Below are positions 34,901 to 42,671 of a stretch of 51,439 bases of DNA, one piece after another. This stretch comes from UBA1149 sp963579235. GTDB lineage: Bacteria > Desulfobacterota > Binatia > UBA1149. Each line of letters opens with the position of its first letter. The first letter of the stretch is position 1. The stretch is from the NCBI GenBank assembly GCA_963579235.1, contig CAUZFM010000003.1:1-51439 (forward strand), in the 5' to 3' direction. The position numbers and the translations under genes are program-made. The notes beneath the pieces were generated by a model. That model saw only the letters and a program-made list of their open reading frames with translations. It had not been told where the DNA came from and searched no databases.

Positions 34901-35987
34901 GCGTGACTGGGTGGCGCTGGTCGAACAGTGCTCCGCGGCTGCGCTGGCCGGTACCCACGTGACCGTGCTGGAGGAAGGCGGCTGGGGCAACATCCGCGTG
35001 GGCCTGCCCGGCTCTACGGTCACGGCCACGCTGGGCGATGTTGAACAACGCTACGAGCAGGCCGACCAGACCTTCCTGTCCGTGAGCGCTATCCCCAACA
35101 CCTTCCCTCACACCGAGCTCGACTTCGGCAGCCTGGTATGGGTGGCTTACGGCACGCGACTTCTGGCCGACCTCGGTTACGGCTCGATTGATATCGGCTA
35201 CGGCATTCCACCCGACTATGCTCCTGACAACAACCCCACCGGGCACAATACACTGGTGGTACCCGAGGCCCTGTGGGACGGCGACCCGTCGACCAACACC
35301 AGCCAGGTGGAAGACACGCCGGGCAGCATAGAGAGCCTCAACGTTTCGGGCGTCGAGCTACTGCACCTCGACGGTGACGCGGTTTATGGGCGTGACGATC
35401 TGGACGATGGATGGCTCGATACCTTTGACCGCTGGCTGCTGCCGCTCGATGGTGGGCACTTCGTAGTCATCGATGGTTTCCGGGTTAGAGCCGACCGGCC
35501 TGACAGCAGCGTGCAGGAGTACTGGCACACCTACGACATACTCACGCCGCCGGCCGCGGCAGACTGCCACTACACCAGCCAGCACGTCGAGATTACCTTA
35601 CCCGACCCTGGCCGCCTGCATCTGCTGCCGGTCTGCAGTTCGCTCGACCGCTATGGCGCGGCCGAGAGCGCCGGCGAAATTGTCGGGGCCGCGCTCGCCG
35701 CCGGCGGTTTCGTCGTGGACGCCCCCTTCGAGTTTCTCAACCGCCTGGGCGTTACCGAGCGCAGGGGCCGCGCGCGCTGGGTTCCCGACCAGGCGCTACG
35801 CTCCGACCTGCGGGTATTTCTGCTGCTGGCTGCGCCGTCCGAAGTCGCGCTGCCGTCCGCCACGATCACCCAGGATCCCTGCGCGGCTGACAGTTGCTTC
35901 CAGGTCAGTATCGGGGCCGACACCTGGGAGCTGTCCTTCTCGGGGCAGGACGGGGTCTACGACCTGCTCAGTGTCGTCCAGCAGTGA
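31902..35987 (+). CDS. Large secreted heparinase II/III-like protein with Cys-rich modules
   Basis: This 1361-residue protein starts at GTG 31902 and has a signal peptide (residues 1-21, VGLLLVAGVAGAQ). Residues 22-230 hold Lys/Ala/Cys repeats, with DQRGKIARA occurring twice. Residues 265-355 are Cys-rich (CGNGVVEAGEECDDG), like the Myxococcus-type DUF4215 repeat. A beta-rich stretch of unknown type follows. From about 640 to 1000 an alpha/alpha-toroid like those of heparinase/alginate lyases is suggested by HWALYNGNNWTPVLSLAAMY and DFYLADGAYKEGL. A C-terminal beta-sandwich has LLADLGYGSIDIGYG and GHNTLVVPEA. By family it may cleave acidic polysaccharide by beta-elimination, but catalytic residues cannot be confirmed by eye. 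No catabolic partner genes adjoin it. Confidence 0.75.
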   Translation: MNRPCTLCVGLLLVAGVAGAQPLDKSSQACVNAMNKGAAKVSAVQAKENSGCIKQAARQEPAGTGAEACLVADQRGKIARAQAKNLAGETRSCDVTPSFAYSSAEGVNEAAARETIALMHDVYGQDLDAAVVGKDADRNGATCQLSAAKGSAKLLAAVSREFVDNKKNGLRDESFADAASLQQVCFDAINNDQRGKIARAEQKLASLLEKKCVARGVDLAAVLAGQCAGEASSGSSAAADCVEARVRCRACRLFNDADTLEQDCDLFDNGAADNSCPVCGNGVVEAGEECDDGVETATCYADCTATACADGTCGLGEDCGNCAADCGSCCGNGSCDSGLGEDYVSCPSECEAPGNCDVATPWQDIAPSLLGITDLLPSLPDTPLSVAWPDPLPTFLSDTLAPTDPPLGWVPDDSTCDVSVSWDADRVEAGPIKDYAGDPHCRVTLTDHPTNGNALFFANRWPGGSIHIPISGDPTWAQFRFPLPPAHRAVRLNYRIAWARLFGSQPDPCHADDTDELGNCIPKYKEAAEDWSENVPPGLFLLWGKAGNCQGYLVTGPHDPAADISYSGAETYSVEVPESLQTVDELVVAAFIYRQYPGGCDGANCLSGRFVYNSMAIQDLTLDTEEIFNPPSLPALDHPRLFGANEQWLAGQEVFNNLPCYYAPNYEEGAGWGSVTNIRNMWDVYTWGGKVCNGEDPVLIEDHPDAAPYLDGTAAGNWNEDRAIRVLHLLRRVRACHEQGGGGCQFSLADIDALVAQFIAVEIARFGDWTWENQSLVFDLGTLPPMRYWSMFADTLWDDLSQADHDTIAIEMGSRIDVFLQHAENHHWALYNGNNWTPVLSLAAMYWAITYYHEDPRAPQVALTALGVLWLHRDFYLADGAYKEGLMMYTHVSFDNLRQINMLSRATFGEPIDSVRWDRMPAVSQWALEFLAPDGLTVDYGDSWAKRGWSTFMPLYMAMASELIGQGPATVDPCTARAYFNNRWFDWGLRNPFTIDASLARDWVALVEQCSAAALAGTHVTVLEEGGWGNIRVGLPGSTVTATLGDVEQRYEQADQTFLSVSAIPNTFPHTELDFGSLVWVAYGTRLLADLGYGSIDIGYGIPPDYAPDNNPTGHNTLVVPEALWDGDPSTNTSQVEDTPGSIESLNVSGVELLHLDGDAVYGRDDLDDGWLDTFDRWLLPLDGGHFVVIDGFRVRADRPDSSVQEYWHTYDILTPPAAADCHYTSQHVEITLPDPGRLHLLPVCSSLDRYGAAESAGEIVGAALAAGGFVVDAPFEFLNRLGVTERRGRARWVPDQALRSDLRVFLLLAAPSEVALPSATITQDPCAADSCFQVSIGADTWELSFSGQDGVYDLLSVVQQ

Positions 35988-35996
35988 CCACCCGCT

Positions 35997-36022
35997 AACT
36001 TCAGTCTGCCTGCCCTGAAGTT
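35997..36022 (+). terminator. Hairpin after the heparinase-like gene
   Basis: AACTTCAG (35997-36004) and CTGAAGTT (36015-36022) are perfect 8-bp arms with a 10-nt loop, 10 bp after the stop, followed by TGTCTAT. It is a reasonable terminator candidate and could also act on the convergent SDR transcript. Confidence 0.5.
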
Positions 36023-36049
36023 TGTCTATCCTGAAGACGCAGCCGCGCC

Positions 36050-36814
36050 CTAGAATTCGTCGGGACGCAGCATGGCGTCGTGACCGCCGTCAACGAACAG
36101 CACCGAGCCGCAGACGAACTGCGCCTGCTCGCTCAGCAGGAAGGCCACCGCGCCGGCAATGTCAGCGGGCAGGCCCAGGCGGCCCACGGGCACCGACTCA
36201 CCAAAATCCTTCATGATCGGACCCAGGGTTTCGTCGGCGTACGCGCTGTCGGTAAGCGGCGTGCTGGTGATACCCGGTGCCACGGCATTGATCCGCATAC
36301 CGTCGGCCGCCCAGGCCGCGGCCCCGCGACGCATCCAGCGCGTTACCGCCTTCTTTGAGCCGGCGTAAGCGGTGTGACCGTCGCCGATGCGGTCAGCGAT
36401 GGCGCAGGCCCGTTCTTCGTCGAGTTCGAGCAGGGCGGCCACGTATTCGTCGTCGCTGTCCATGGGTGCCGAGTTCGATGAGATCATGACAACCGATCCG
36501 CGCTTCCTGGCAACGAGGTCCCGCGCGCCGTCTACAAGCCTCTGGCTACCGAAAAAATTGACCCGCGTTATGAGCGACGCGGGGCGCACCACGGGGCCCA
36601 GCCCGGCACAGGCCACCAGGCCGTCAAGCCCGTCGAGGGCACGGCCCTCCAGTTCGACAACGGCCTGTGTGCATCCGTCGGCCGTGGAAAGGTCGGCCTC
36701 GATGTCGGCGTCGCGTATGTCGATGACGATGACTTCGTCACCGCGTTCTCTAAGCGTCGCCACGATGGCGGCACCTATGCCCGAAGCGCCGCCGCTTACC
36801 GCGTACACGCCCAC
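36050..36814 (-). CDS. Short-chain dehydrogenase/reductase
   Basis: This 254-residue classical-type SDR has the cofactor motif SGGASGIGAAIVA at the N-terminus. A catalytic Ser lies in VVMISSNSAP, and the YxxxK motif is AYAGSKKAVTRWM. The C-terminal ALRPDEF-type end (MLRPDEF) is duplicated as a remnant 4.4 kb away. An acidic insertion between Ser and Tyr (DSDDEYVAALLELDEERA) suggests the 3-alpha-hydroxysteroid-dehydrogenase-like subgroup. The substrate is unknown. The gene is 5 bp from the upstream F420-type oxidoreductase gene, so the two are cotranscribed. Confidence 0.93.
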   Translation of the reverse strand: MGVYAVSGGASGIGAAIVATLRERGDEVIVIDIRDADIEADLSTADGCTQAVVELEGRALDGLDGLVACAGLGPVVRPASLITRVNFFGSQRLVDGARDLVARKRGSVVMISSNSAPMDSDDEYVAALLELDEERACAIADRIGDGHTAYAGSKKAVTRWMRRGAAAWAADGMRINAVAPGITSTPLTDSAYADETLGPIMKDFGESVPVGRLGLPADIAGAVAFLLSEQAQFVCGSVLFVDGGHDAMLRPDEF

Positions 36815-36819
36815 GCTGT

Positions 36820-37671
36820 TCAGCCGACCTCTTTTGCCAGCGAAGCGTAGTGGTCGAGCAAGGGCAGCACCTGCTCGGCGGTGGCCGAAGGGGCGATGAA
36901 CACCGCGCGTGCGAATCCTGCGTCGCGCAGGCGGGCGAGTTGGTCGGCGTCATCGGGCGCGGCGTATACCGATACCTCCATCGAGTCGGGGTCGCGGCCC
37001 GCTTCCCCTGCCATGCTGCGGAAGGTGGCCATGTCGCCCACGAGATCGGTGTCGGCGCGCCCGGCAATGGGTATCCAGCCGTCACCGTAGCGCAGGGCCC
37101 GCCTTATGCCGTAAGGCGCTTCTCCGCCCACGTGTATCGGCGGGTGGGGCGATTGCACTGGCTTGGGCGAGGAGAACACCTCGTCAAAGTCGACGAACTC
37201 GCCGTGGTAGGCTGCTTTTTCTTCGGCCCACATGGTTTTCATGGCTTCAATGCGCTCGCGCATTACCTTCCACCTGCGCTCGAAAGGAAAATCGTAGTGG
37301 TTGGCGAGTTCCTCACGGTTCCAGCCACCGCCCACGCCCAGCATGAAACGGCCGTTGCTCACGCGGTCGAGCGTGGCCACCTCCTTGGCCAGTATCAAGG
37401 GGTCGTGCTGGGCCACAAGCGTTACGCCGGTTCCGACCTTGAGGGTTGTTGTCGCCGCCGCGGCCGCGGCCAACGCCACCAGTGGCGCGTACACGTCGTA
37501 GTACATCTGCGGTAGGTCGCCACCGCCGAACCACGGCGTTTCTCTCGAGCAGGGAATGTGCGTGTGCTCGGCGACCCACAGCGATTCGAAACCGCGCTCC
37601 TCGAGCGCCACGGCAAGCTCGGCCGGTTGAATGGAGTAGGCGGTGGGGAATATGCAGAGTCCGTATTTCAT
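36820..37671 (-). CDS. LLM-class F420-dependent oxidoreductase
   Basis: This 283-residue luciferase-like monooxygenase-fold protein has FESLWVAEHTHIPCSRETPW, LKVGTGVTLVAQHDPLILAK, LDRVSNGRFMLGVGGGWNRE and PHPPIHVGGEAPYGIRRALR. The last block and the length match the TIGR03619-type F420-dependent group. It would use reduced F420 (a deazaflavin), implying that the organism makes F420. It is placed between the SDR and a flavin hydroxylase, in the same direction. Confidence 0.9.
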   Translation of the reverse strand: MKYGLCIFPTAYSIQPAELAVALEERGFESLWVAEHTHIPCSRETPWFGGGDLPQMYYDVYAPLVALAAAAAATTTLKVGTGVTLVAQHDPLILAKEVATLDRVSNGRFMLGVGGGWNREELANHYDFPFERRWKVMRERIEAMKTMWAEEKAAYHGEFVDFDEVFSSPKPVQSPHPPIHVGGEAPYGIRRALRYGDGWIPIAGRADTDLVGDMATFRSMAGEAGRDPDSMEVSVYAAPDDADQLARLRDAGFARAVFIAPSATAEQVLPLLDHYASLAKEVG

Positions 37672-37720
37672 GGAGTGTTCTCCGGGTTCAAGTTTCGTGG
37701 GCAGGTTTCGTTAGTGTGGA

Positions 37721-39181
37721 TCACAATGCCGGGACGTCCTTTCCCTCGCCGAAAATAACGCGATCGGGCCTGGCCACGACGACCTCGTGCTCGAGCAACA
37801 ACGCCAGCATGGCGCCGCTGGGCTCGGGGATCGTCACGAATATCGCGCCGAGTTTTTCCCAGCGAGACCGGGCGTCATCGTCCAGGGCATCTCTCGGATT
37901 CTTCCCGGATATAACGGCCCAGTGCAAGCCGACAAGTTCATCGAGCGTGCCGTGCCTGCCTTCGACCATGGCCGGGGCCTGCGGCACCAAGCGGCCTATC
38001 CAGTTGCTGTCGCGCCCGGCCAGCAGTCCAGACGAGAGATCAGGCAACTGCGCGTCGCCCCCATAGGCGTAGGCCTGCAACTCGGGCAGCGGTTCGGGCC
38101 CACCGCGGGTCATCTCGGCAAAGGCGTCAATCAGCTGGCCGGTTTTCACCGAGTGCTCGATGGCCTTGAGCGTGAGCGGGCGTCGCTCGGCAGTGTAGGT
38201 GTCCAGCAGGCCGTCGCCCGCCAGCCCGCGTTCGACGTGGGCTATCTTCCAGGCGAGGTTGTCGACGTCGCGCAATCCGCTGCACAGGCCCTGGCCCATG
38301 AATGGCGGTGCCTGGTGGGCAGCGTCGCCGGCCAAAAACACGCGGTCGTTGCGGAAAGTCTCGGCTATGGTCGAGTGAAAGGAGTAGACCGCGGCGCGAA
38401 CCAGTTCGGCGTCCTGCCGCGGCATCCACTTTTCTACCAGTTCCCACACCCGCTCGGGGCACTCCATCTCGTCGGCGGTTTCGCCGTCGCGCAGCTGGAA
38501 CTCCCAGCGACGCATGTTCAATGGCAGCGGCATCATGGTGGTGGGTCTTTCGGGGTCGCAGACCTGTCGTACGCAGGGCGGCAGTTGATCTTCGCCGGTC
38601 ACCGTGACGTCAACCACCAACCATTCGCGGTCGTAGCCGAGGCTCTGCCAGTCTATGCCGCAGGCCTTGCGAGTGGGGCTCGCGGCGCCGTCGCACGCGA
38701 TCAGCCACTTGGCCTGTACCGTTTGGAAACTGCCACTGGCCAGGTCGTGAACACGCAGCGATACGTGGTCGTGGTGTTGTTCGAATTCGACGACTTCGTG
38801 CGACAGGTGGAGATTCACGTCCGGCAAGTCAGCTATGTGCGCGCGGAGGGAGCGTTCCATGCCCGGCTGGTGAAACATGCGGATGACGGGGTAGCCGTTG
38901 GGGGTAATCAATCCGTCCGGGTAATCCAGGCCTATCAGGCGTTTACCGGCCGCGTCTACGAACTCCGCTCCCACGGGTTCGTACATGACCGGCAGCGCGT
39001 TTTCGAGCAGACCGCTGTTGGCCAGGATCCGCTGTACGTCGTCCCACATACCAACAGCGCGTGGCAGGTCGTAGACATCGGGCGCGCTGTCGAACGCAAC
39101 AGCGGACAGGCCGTGCAATCCGCACAGGTTGGCAGCAAGCGCTCCCGTGGGGCCAGCGCCGACGATGGCAACGTCGTACAA
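37721..39181 (-). CDS. FAD-dependent aromatic hydroxylase (MhpA-like)
   Basis: This 486-residue protein starts at TTG 39181, five bases after a near-perfect GGGGAG. I chose this start because the dinucleotide-binding motif begins at residue 5 (VAIVGAGPTGALAANL). The DG motif is WLIACDGAASPTRKA and the GD motif is RVFLAGDAAHQAPPFMGQGL, both diagnostic of class A flavin hydroxylases of the 3-(3-hydroxyphenyl)propionate type. The enzyme would ortho-hydroxylate a phenolic ring using NAD(P)H and O2. It follows the FAH gene with a 2-bp gap. Confidence 0.92.
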   Translation of the reverse strand: MYDVAIVGAGPTGALAANLCGLHGLSAVAFDSAPDVYDLPRAVGMWDDVQRILANSGLLENALPVMYEPVGAEFVDAAGKRLIGLDYPDGLITPNGYPVIRMFHQPGMERSLRAHIADLPDVNLHLSHEVVEFEQHHDHVSLRVHDLASGSFQTVQAKWLIACDGAASPTRKACGIDWQSLGYDREWLVVDVTVTGEDQLPPCVRQVCDPERPTTMMPLPLNMRRWEFQLRDGETADEMECPERVWELVEKWMPRQDAELVRAAVYSFHSTIAETFRNDRVFLAGDAAHQAPPFMGQGLCSGLRDVDNLAWKIAHVERGLAGDGLLDTYTAERRPLTLKAIEHSVKTGQLIDAFAEMTRGGPEPLPELQAYAYGGDAQLPDLSSGLLAGRDSNWIGRLVPQAPAMVEGRHGTLDELVGLHWAVISGKNPRDALDDDARSRWEKLGAIFVTIPEPSGAMLALLLEHEVVVARPDRVIFGEGKDVPAL

Positions 39182-39183
39182 GC

Positions 39184-40026
39184 CTACTCCCCACGCGCCA
39201 CGCAGCGGTTGGTCATCGTGCCGATGCTCTCGATCGTGGTGGTGACCTCGTCGCCCGGCTGCAGGAAGGTGCCCGCCATCACGCCCACGCCCGACGGTGT
39301 GCCGGTAAAGATGAGGTCGCCGGGTTCCAGCGTGCAGATGGCCGAGATGTAAGCGACCAGCGCCGGGACGTCGAAGATGAGATCGTTGGTGCGCGCGTCC
39401 TGTTTCTGTTCGCCGTTGACCGAGCATGCCAGCGCCAGGTCGTTGGGGTCGTTGAGCTGGTCGACCGAGACGATGCTGGGCCCTATGGGGCCGAAGGTGT
39501 CGTAGGACTTACCGAGGTCGAAGTGGGGTGGGCGGGAAGCGAACTGGGTGGTACGCTCCGATATGTCCTGCCCGCAGGTCACCCCGGCGATGTTGTCCCA
39601 GGCATCTTCGGCCGCGATGTCGCGCGCGCGCGTGCCCATGACCACCACCAGTTCGGCTTCCCAGTCGGTGGTCGGCCCGAAGACGATAACGTCGTCGCAA
39701 GGGCCCACGATGCAGCTGCTGAGCTTGTTGAACACCAGCGGGTTTTCGGGAAGATCCATCTTCGATTCCTCGGCGTGGGCCCTGTAGTTCAGACCTATAC
39801 CGAGCACTTTCTGCGGTCTCGGCACAGGCGGGCCCAGGGTTGCCGGGTCAAGCTGCGCGTCGGGCGAACCGTTGAGCGAGGCGGCCACGTCGTGCAACTC
39901 GCGGTAGCGGGCTACGGCCTGCATGGGGTCCGAGGAGAACCCGTCAGCGTGTCGTTCGAGGTCGTAAACCCCGTTGTCGCTAACCAGTACCGCCCGATTA
40001 TTGATGTTTGCCAACCTGAACGCCAT
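39184..40026 (-). CDS. Fumarylacetoacetate hydrolase family protein
   Basis: This 280-residue FAH-fold enzyme has KVLGIGLNYRAHAEESKMDL, the metal-binding EAELVVVMGTRARDIAAEDA, and the C-terminal DLIFTGTPSGVGVMAGTFLQ. Family members hydrolyse or isomerise ring-cleavage products (C-C hydrolase, 2-hydroxyhepta-2,4-dienedioate isomerase or decarboxylase). It is the first gene of the FAH-hydroxylase-LLM-SDR run and is divergent from a VOC dioxygenase-like gene 90 bp away, which suggests shared control. Confidence 0.92.
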   Translation of the reverse strand: MAFRLANINNRAVLVSDNGVYDLERHADGFSSDPMQAVARYRELHDVAASLNGSPDAQLDPATLGPPVPRPQKVLGIGLNYRAHAEESKMDLPENPLVFNKLSSCIVGPCDDVIVFGPTTDWEAELVVVMGTRARDIAAEDAWDNIAGVTCGQDISERTTQFASRPPHFDLGKSYDTFGPIGPSIVSVDQLNDPNDLALACSVNGEQKQDARTNDLIFDVPALVAYISAICTLEPGDLIFTGTPSGVGVMAGTFLQPGDEVTTTIESIGTMTNRCVARGE

Positions 40027-40115
40027 GTAGAGTTCCTCCCGGAGAGGCCTTTTCTAGCATAAGCCGCGCTCTTAATGCAGGCTTGGTGGGTAGAAATGCC
40101 GGGGGAACGCAAAAT

Positions 40116-40661
40116 ATGAAGTTGAGATGGTCTCACGCTGTTATGTACGTAAGGGACGCGGAAGAAATGGTTGATTTTTATCGTGACATGCTCGGCTTCG
40201 AGGTCAGTGACCACGGGCCTGTCATGGTGGGCGAGCAGGACCTCGGCGTCGAAGTAACTTTTCTCAGCCAGGTTGCGACCGACCATCACCAGTTGGCCTT
40301 CGTGCCGGTGAGGGGCGACGGGGCTTCTAACACTTACGACCACATGGCCTTCCGCGTGGATTCGCTGGCCGAGGTCAAGGAGCTGGCCGCGCGCCTGCAG
40401 GACGACGGTCGTGCCACGGAAATTAACGCGATGAATCATGGCAACGCCTGGTCGGTGTACTTCAAGGACCCCGATGGTAACGGGGTCGAGGTGTTCTGCG
40501 ATTCGCCTTTTCACGTGCAGCAACCGCAGGCGCGCCCCTGGGACTTTGCGATGAGCGAGGACGAACTTCGCGCCGCTACCGAGGAGCAGTTCGGCGGCGA
40601 ACCCGAGTTCAAGCCCGTCGGGGAGTTCTACGCCGAGCGCCGCCGACGCTTCGGCGACTGA
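40116..40661 (+). CDS. VOC-superfamily (extradiol dioxygenase-like) protein
   Basis: This 181-residue protein starts at ATG 40116 behind GGGGGAACG. A single vicinal-oxygen-chelate module is seen. It begins LRWSHAVMYVRDAEEMVDFY (first metal His), includes NTYDHMAFRVDSLAEVKE (second His) and ends DPDGNGVEVFCDSPF (Glu ligand). This His/His/Glu set matches type I extradiol dioxygenases and related chelate enzymes, though the length is that of a one-domain protein. Divergence from the FAH/hydroxylase genes supports a ring-cleavage role. About 35 C-terminal residues lie beyond the domain. Confidence 0.85.
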   Translation: MKLRWSHAVMYVRDAEEMVDFYRDMLGFEVSDHGPVMVGEQDLGVEVTFLSQVATDHHQLAFVPVRGDGASNTYDHMAFRVDSLAEVKELAARLQDDGRATEINAMNHGNAWSVYFKDPDGNGVEVFCDSPFHVQQPQARPWDFAMSEDELRAATEEQFGGEPEFKPVGEFYAERRRRFGD

Positions 40662-40662
40662 A

Positions 40663-42540
40663 TCAGTTTTTGGCTTTGGCCTTGAACAAGTCCGCCGTGT
40701 TCTTGCGTATGTGGGTGCCCGTGAATGAGCTCGTCCAGCAGGTGCCCGTGTCGTTCACGAGTTGCACCACCACGCTGTCGTCGGCCGCGAAGTAGGCGGC
40801 GACCGAGTCAGGGCCGGGAATCGGCAATCCCGAGCCGCGGCCCTTGAGCTGGGCCTTGCCGCGTCCCGCGCTACCCGCGGCCACTTTGACCTGCTGCACG
40901 CCGTCCTGGGCGCCGCCCTTGTCCTTGTAGCTGCACTTACTTCCCTTGCACTTCCAGGCAGAGGCCGAGGGCGGTACGAGGAGTTCGATGACGAGCTGCG
41001 TAGACTGGGAGACACTGTCGTACACGCACAGCATGTAGTCGGTGTCGCCCGCCGGGGTGCCCAGGTCGGCCACGGTGAGCGCTGTGCCCTTGGCCAGCTT
41101 CCATTTTAACTTGTCTTTGGACGCCAGCGCGTGATCACGAAGATGGAAGCTTGTCACCGCTCCAGTGCTGCAAGAAGGCAGCGGCGCTGCCGCGCAGGAG
41201 GGGGCCGGGGGGGGCAGGGTAGTGGTCGTAGTCGTAGTCGTTGTCGTGGTCGTGGTCGACAGCGTGGTAGTCGACGCGCAGTTGAGCGGTCCGGGGGTGC
41301 ACGTCCCTGACTGGCAACTGTCTCCGCAGGTCAGAAAATCATCGTCATCGCAGGCGCTGCCATTGACCAGTGACGGGTCGGAACACAGGCCGGTTATCGT
41401 GTCGCACACGCCGGCCGCGTGGCACTGGTCGCTGGCCAGGCAGCTCACGGCCTGGTCCACGCACAGCCCGTCGGTGGGGTTGCAGGCGCTCGCCGTACAC
41501 AGGTCGGGTGCGTTGCAGGTCGTCGTGCTCGCTGCTGTGCACAGTCCACCCTGGCAGGTCTCGCCCGTGGTGCAGGCGTTGAGGTCGTCGCAGGCCGTTC
41601 CGTTGGGGTCAGCGCAGGGCAGCAGCGAGTCGGTGGGGATGGCGGCGGCCGCGTTCGCCGTGGTCGCGTTGCTTGCCCCCAGCACCGGGTTGCCGGTGAT
41701 GCTCGAAACAAGGTCTACCGTGGCTGCCGAACGAGTGGCCGAACGAGTAGTGGCCACGCTCATGCCCCAGGACAGCCCCTGCTTGCAGCTCGCGTAGGCG
41801 TCGCCGGGTATCGGCGGGGTGAAATTGAAATTGCTGAAGATCGAAGCGTCGGAGCCGCAGCTGTCCACCAGGGCGATGTCGACTTCGCCGCCCACCGTGG
41901 AGTTGACCACCAACTGCAACACTGAACTCGAAGTACCATCCCCTATCACCGTGACCTCTACGGGTCCGTCGAAGTCGCCACCCTCGTGATTCCTCGACGA
42001 CATGACGGCGCGAAACTGGTTGGCGCCAGCGTACAGCGTCGCCAAGCTGGCCTGGTAGAATGAATTCCAGCTCATCGCCAGGTGCAGGGTGACCGTGACC
42101 GGTGTTCCCACGGTCAGCGTGGATGACTGCACCGCAATTGTGTCCCAGTACTGCACGTAGGCACCGCCGTTGTAGCTGTCGTTGTCGCAGGACCACAGGT
42201 TCTCGTTCTCCGTGCAGGTGTTAACGCCTATGCCGTAGTGGGAGATGCCCATGGCTGCGGCCGGTAGTACAGCCGACGCCGTAGAACCGCCGGTTATGGC
42301 CTGGACCGCGAAGGGGGCGCTCGACACCGTGCCGTTGCCCGCTGGCAGGAAGTTCAAAAACAGGTCCGACTCCTGGACGATAGTGTTGCCGTCGATCACA
42401 CGGAATGCCGCGCTGCCGACCAGGCGCAATTCGGCCCGGGCGGGCGTGGCGGGGCCCGCGATGGCGGTCAGCAGTAACGAGACGATCAGCACTGACAAGC
42501 TGCTGAGCTTACGAGGAGTGGTTGGTATAGAATCCGGCAT
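40663..42540 (-). CDS. Secreted Cys-rich protein with Thr-rich linker
   Basis: This 625-residue protein has a signal peptide (SLSVLIVSLLLTAIAGPATP, then ARAE). Residues of about 37-300 are beta-rich and unassigned. A Cys-rich stretch follows at about 310-430, with dicluster repeats such as CNPTDGLCVDQAVSCLASDQ. A Thr run of 13 precedes PPPAPSC. The C-terminal domain of about 170 residues has DKLKWKLAKGTALTVADLGT and CYSYKDK-like Lys-rich segments. From memory this C-terminal domain recurs in uncultured Binatota/deltaproteobacterial secreted proteins. Function unknown. The stop lies 2 bp from the convergent VOC gene. Confidence 0.8.
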   Translation of the reverse strand: MPDSIPTTPRKLSSLSVLIVSLLLTAIAGPATPARAELRLVGSAAFRVIDGNTIVQESDLFLNFLPAGNGTVSSAPFAVQAITGGSTASAVLPAAAMGISHYGIGVNTCTENENLWSCDNDSYNGGAYVQYWDTIAVQSSTLTVGTPVTVTLHLAMSWNSFYQASLATLYAGANQFRAVMSSRNHEGGDFDGPVEVTVIGDGTSSSVLQLVVNSTVGGEVDIALVDSCGSDASIFSNFNFTPPIPGDAYASCKQGLSWGMSVATTRSATRSAATVDLVSSITGNPVLGASNATTANAAAAIPTDSLLPCADPNGTACDDLNACTTGETCQGGLCTAASTTTCNAPDLCTASACNPTDGLCVDQAVSCLASDQCHAAGVCDTITGLCSDPSLVNGSACDDDDFLTCGDSCQSGTCTPGPLNCASTTTLSTTTTTTTTTTTTTLPPPAPSCAAAPLPSCSTGAVTSFHLRDHALASKDKLKWKLAKGTALTVADLGTPAGDTDYMLCVYDSVSQSTQLVIELLVPPSASAWKCKGSKCSYKDKGGAQDGVQQVKVAAGSAGRGKAQLKGRGSGLPIPGPDSVAAYFAADDSVVVQLVNDTGTCWTSSFTGTHIRKNTADLFKAKAKN

Positions 42541-42671
42541 CGGCGGTTCCCCCTGACTCGTGAGACTATTGGATGCACTGCCCAGCCGTCAAGGCTCGCT
42601 GTCCGGTTGCCCCCTGATTGGGGGTGTCAGGCGTTCACTCAACCGTGGCGCTAGGGTAGTATCGCTGCCTT

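Noticed and set aside
33798..35246. A 482-codon minus-strand open frame inside the heparinase-like gene.
   Set aside because: The plus-strand protein shows signal peptide and domain motifs through this region; the antisense product is low complexity with no motifs.
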